NCBI GenBank assembly: GCA_034687125.1
Contig: JAQGBZ010000065.1
Span: 124,001 to 188,000, forward strand
Length of the DNA stretch: 64,000 nt
Direction: 5' to 3'
Origin: Neelides folsomi
Taxonomy: Eukaryota > Arthropoda > Collembola > Neelipleona > Neelidae
A program made the position numbers and the translations under genes. The notes below the pieces were generated by a model. It had not been told where the DNA came from. It ran no database searches and saw nothing but the letters and a program-made list of their open reading frames with translations. Of the stretch, positions 61,163-64,000 are shown piece by piece (position 1 is the stretch's first letter; each line of letters opens with the position of its first letter).

Positions 61163-64000
61163 TATTTTGATTCAACAAAACCAAATTCATGATTCCTTTC
61201 GTTTATTGCTATACACAAGCATTATAAATTATAATACTATTATAAATATATTATGAATTATATGAGAAATGCATGAGTTATACAAGTTAGGTATACGTAA
61301 TAAGTATTATATGTATGTCATATTAAGCGTATTTAACTTAATTAGATTTTGAGATCTGAATATATCTTTAATTTGATATGATTCTTAAATGCGATTAATT
61401 ATATATTCGAATATTCGACAATTAGCATTAAGATTCTAGCTATTTAAATATGTAGTGTATTCTTCTTAAATTTATGCTTAAACCCTATTAAGCTCAAATA
61501 AGAGCTTAGAGAATATATAAGAATATAGGTATGATACAATATAAATCGTATATGAAAATGCGTAAAAATAAAAAATTGAACTTAATATATAAAAAACCAA
61601 TCATTTTATTTATTCAACCATTTAGCAAAATTATGTTAGACATCAATATTTCCAATGTAAAAACAATTCCTTTCAATATCTTGCGTTTTCCACCAACCGT
61701 TGCTCCAACTTTGTCGTGGTCCGATTTCATGACGAGTGTGGCATTTCCCCTTAAAGAGAGCGTCTCCATGACAGTGTTTTAACTAAACTGTCGACGGATT
61801 GCTCTCTTCGAGGTTAAAGCTCTTTGAAGTCTTTAGCTCCTTTGGGAAGTTCCTCTTTTCCATTTCACACTTTGGATCTTTTGTCAAACTTGATGATATC
61901 ACTGTAAAGTTCCTCACGCTGCACTCACTGTGTTGATTCAGACGAATCTCAAGTTTCCCTTGTTTGCCCAAATCCTACAGAGAAAGCGATTTCTCACCTT
62001 TCACTTCTCTCCCAAATGGAACACCTTGGATTACAATTAATTACATTTATTGTAATTAAACACTTTTGGTAAATATTAAATGAAATCCAAATGTTGTTGA
62101 TCTTAAAATCAAAGATCTCTTCTTGACGTTCTCGACGATTGTGGAGGAACGGAGGAATGAGGCCCTGGAGCCGGTGAGGAATGAGGAGAGGGGAAGAAGG
62201 TGTGAATGAAGGAGAGAAGGTGTGAGTTGGAAGGAGTTCCATGAATTAATGTCCGCTTGACCTGGCTTGGTTGTGAATTTATATAGTGGAGGAGTCATCA
62301 CGTGCCCTCGCATACTTAATGCCATTAATGCTGTGGTGGAGAAGGAGAGCAGGCGGGAGGAGTCCCCGCCGATCATGAATAACTCACAGATGCTAATACG
62401 AGTACCCACTAATTGTCCACTCTCCACTAATCGACTCCTTAATTGCTCTCCTTACACTTTCCCCTCTTCCCTTGACCCTTTCACTAATACTGACAAACAT
62501 AGCTACAATATTGATAGACATACATGGAGCTACAACGTTGACTATTTCAAGACAAAAAAGGATAATTACCGGGATTTGTAAACGTAAGTACAGATATGTA
62601 CAATTTACTAAAATCTTATGAGTATTTAGCATTTGTATTGTAGTGTGGTATTATTAGGTATATTATATTTGTAATTAAATTTAGTTTACCTACATATGTA
62701 TGTATATAGGTTAATTTGTGATATTTTTGGGCAAATCTTATAAGAGGTGTTCTCACAATTAAGAAAATTTTATATAGGGATTGGGATCATTTAAGACACT
62801 AAGTATTTAGAATAAATTGAATATTTAATAGAGGTAACTGCTACATTATTTGATAATTAAGTAAATGTCTTAAACTTTTACTTTGTAGAATAGACTATAT
62901 ACTGATGTATACTTATACAGATGTATGGTACAGATGTATACTTAATGGTTTTATATTTATAAAATAGTTTAAATATTACAAGAAAATAATATGAGAACTT
63001 GGGTTTGTTGGGTTTGAGGAGTTTTGAGAGGAAATCCCATTTAAAATCGAAATCAATCGAAGCTAATTGAAACTTAATGGTCTCCCTCGTAGTTCCGTTC
63101 ATCTTGATGGGGATTTCAATTTGAAATGAATGGATTGTTGACAAACTCCTGATGATGATGACTTCATTAGTTAAGTTGGAGCCGAGACAGTTCCTTCCTC
63201 CATTTACCTTACTATTAAGCCTATAGTTAATTAATAGCTTCCCGTCTTATCTTATTTTTATTCTTGGTCTCCTGTACAAGTAACTGAATAATGGAAACCA
63301 GTTCGGTTTTACCTTTAAGCAAGTGATGCTAATTATTGTAATTCTTTAAGTTTTATAACAACGCATAATAGATTTAAAAAAACCGAAAAATGATTCCGAA
63401 CACAGGTAACACTGGTATGAATAAAGTTGGAAGGAACTTTATAAAAAATTGAAAAGAATGTTTTGAACACACATGCACGGCAGAACAGAATAGAAAGAGT
63501 TTGGAGGACGAAATAGTAAAAAATGGAGGCAAAGGACTCATAAAGTCTAAACATTTTGAGGTGCTAATATTGAAAGAAAATAGTATCAAGGAGTAAGGAG
63601 AAGTCGTTTTTTTATTTAGCGACCCAACCTCTCAATTCTTATTCAACCTCTCCCTTGTCTCACATGTTCAAACTTCAAGAGGGGAAAATTACCAACATTC
63701 TTTTAATTGTATTGCGGATGTTATTAGGTATGTAGATGACAATGTTCATCTTTATTATTCTGATTTGTCTTCCCTCGTTCCGGTATGATCAGGTGAAGGT
63801 TGAAAGAGACTGGGATGAAATTTAGGGTTATAAATACATATTTTCAACAAGAGGTGACTTTCACGTGGAATCATGCAAAAACGGCATTTGCATACATTAT
63901 TTCAAACACTTTTCCAAAGCGAAGAAACTCTCTGTGATGCAGATGTGTTGAACATTAGTGTGTAGATGTGTACTTATGTTATTATTTAGATCGTCTCCTT
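61163..64000. other. Right end of the window, no resolved gene
   Basis: About 2.8 kb. 61163-61600 is A+T-rich 3' flank of the small secreted protein. 61640-62330 contains minus-strand open stretches with coding-like composition and a TATA-like box near 62280, but no consistent exon chain (see findings). 62600-64000 is A+T-rich with scattered short frames and no recognisable domain, RNA gene or repeat. Confidence 0.4.
62278..62285 (-). promoter_or_regulatory. TATA-like box, minus strand
   Basis: TATATAAA on the minus strand at 62285..62278, with an E-box-type CACGTG about 15 bases further upstream (near 62300). Downstream on the minus strand lies an ATG at 62242 and a pyrimidine-rich open frame. 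The transcript is not resolved. Confidence 0.35.

Overview
This is a eukaryotic nuclear window, about two thirds A+T, with spliceosomal introns mostly of 50 to 300 bases. It carries 17 protein-coding genes with consistent exon chains, one 5'-unresolved phosphatase gene and two small candidate genes. The lineage is very probably an arthropod. A seven-transmembrane gustatory receptor ends in the TYxxxxxQF signature behind two phase-0 introns, there is a canonical nicotinic acetylcholine receptor alpha subunit, and there are secreted Kunitz and single-VWC type proteins. Whether it is a crustacean, springtail or other non-model arthropod cannot be settled from the sequence. For nearly all genes I rebuilt the exons by hand from GT/AG sites and checked that the summed lengths are divisible by three and that phases agree.

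Layout, left to right: the 3' end of TMEM245 (+); a membrane-anchored hexosaminidase D (+); an intergenic stretch with a long-TIR MITE; TBCD tubulin chaperone (-) head-to-head with a gustatory receptor (+); mitochondrial malate dehydrogenase MDH2 (-) head-to-head with the DEAD-box helicase DDX55 (+); a compound of four layered transposons (20.58-21.6 kb); a small RING-finger protein (+); a 76-codon single-pass membrane protein candidate (+); a DUSP23-like phosphatase (+); two Kunitz-type secreted proteins (+); TAF5 (-); a nicotinic receptor alpha subunit (-); DIDO1/PHF3-family protein (+); CAMLG (-) head-to-head with a RalBP1 homologue (+); syntenin (-) head-to-head with TRMT112 (+); a decayed mariner transposon; and a small secreted, neuropeptide-precursor-like protein with its own TATA box (+). 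The last 2.8 kb holds no resolved gene.

The genes do not form a pathway. Most are housekeeping genes (transcription, rRNA processing, tubulin folding, TCA cycle, tail-anchored protein insertion, methyltransferase cofactor) mixed with lineage-specific secreted and receptor genes. Several pairs share short divergent intergenic regions (TBCD/GR, MDH2/DDX55, CAMLG/RalBP1, SDCBP/TRMT112), which probably act as bidirectional promoters. MITEs sit inside introns of three genes (nicotinic receptor, DIDO1, RalBP1).

The most interesting observations are: a RalBP1 homologue that keeps its N-terminal and Ral-binding regions but has no RhoGAP domain, with a MITE in the intron at the exact junction; a Kunitz domain missing the Cys2-Cys4 disulfide, joined to two VWC-like modules; the four-layer nested transposon; a candidate neuropeptide precursor; and two small genes that I could not identify.
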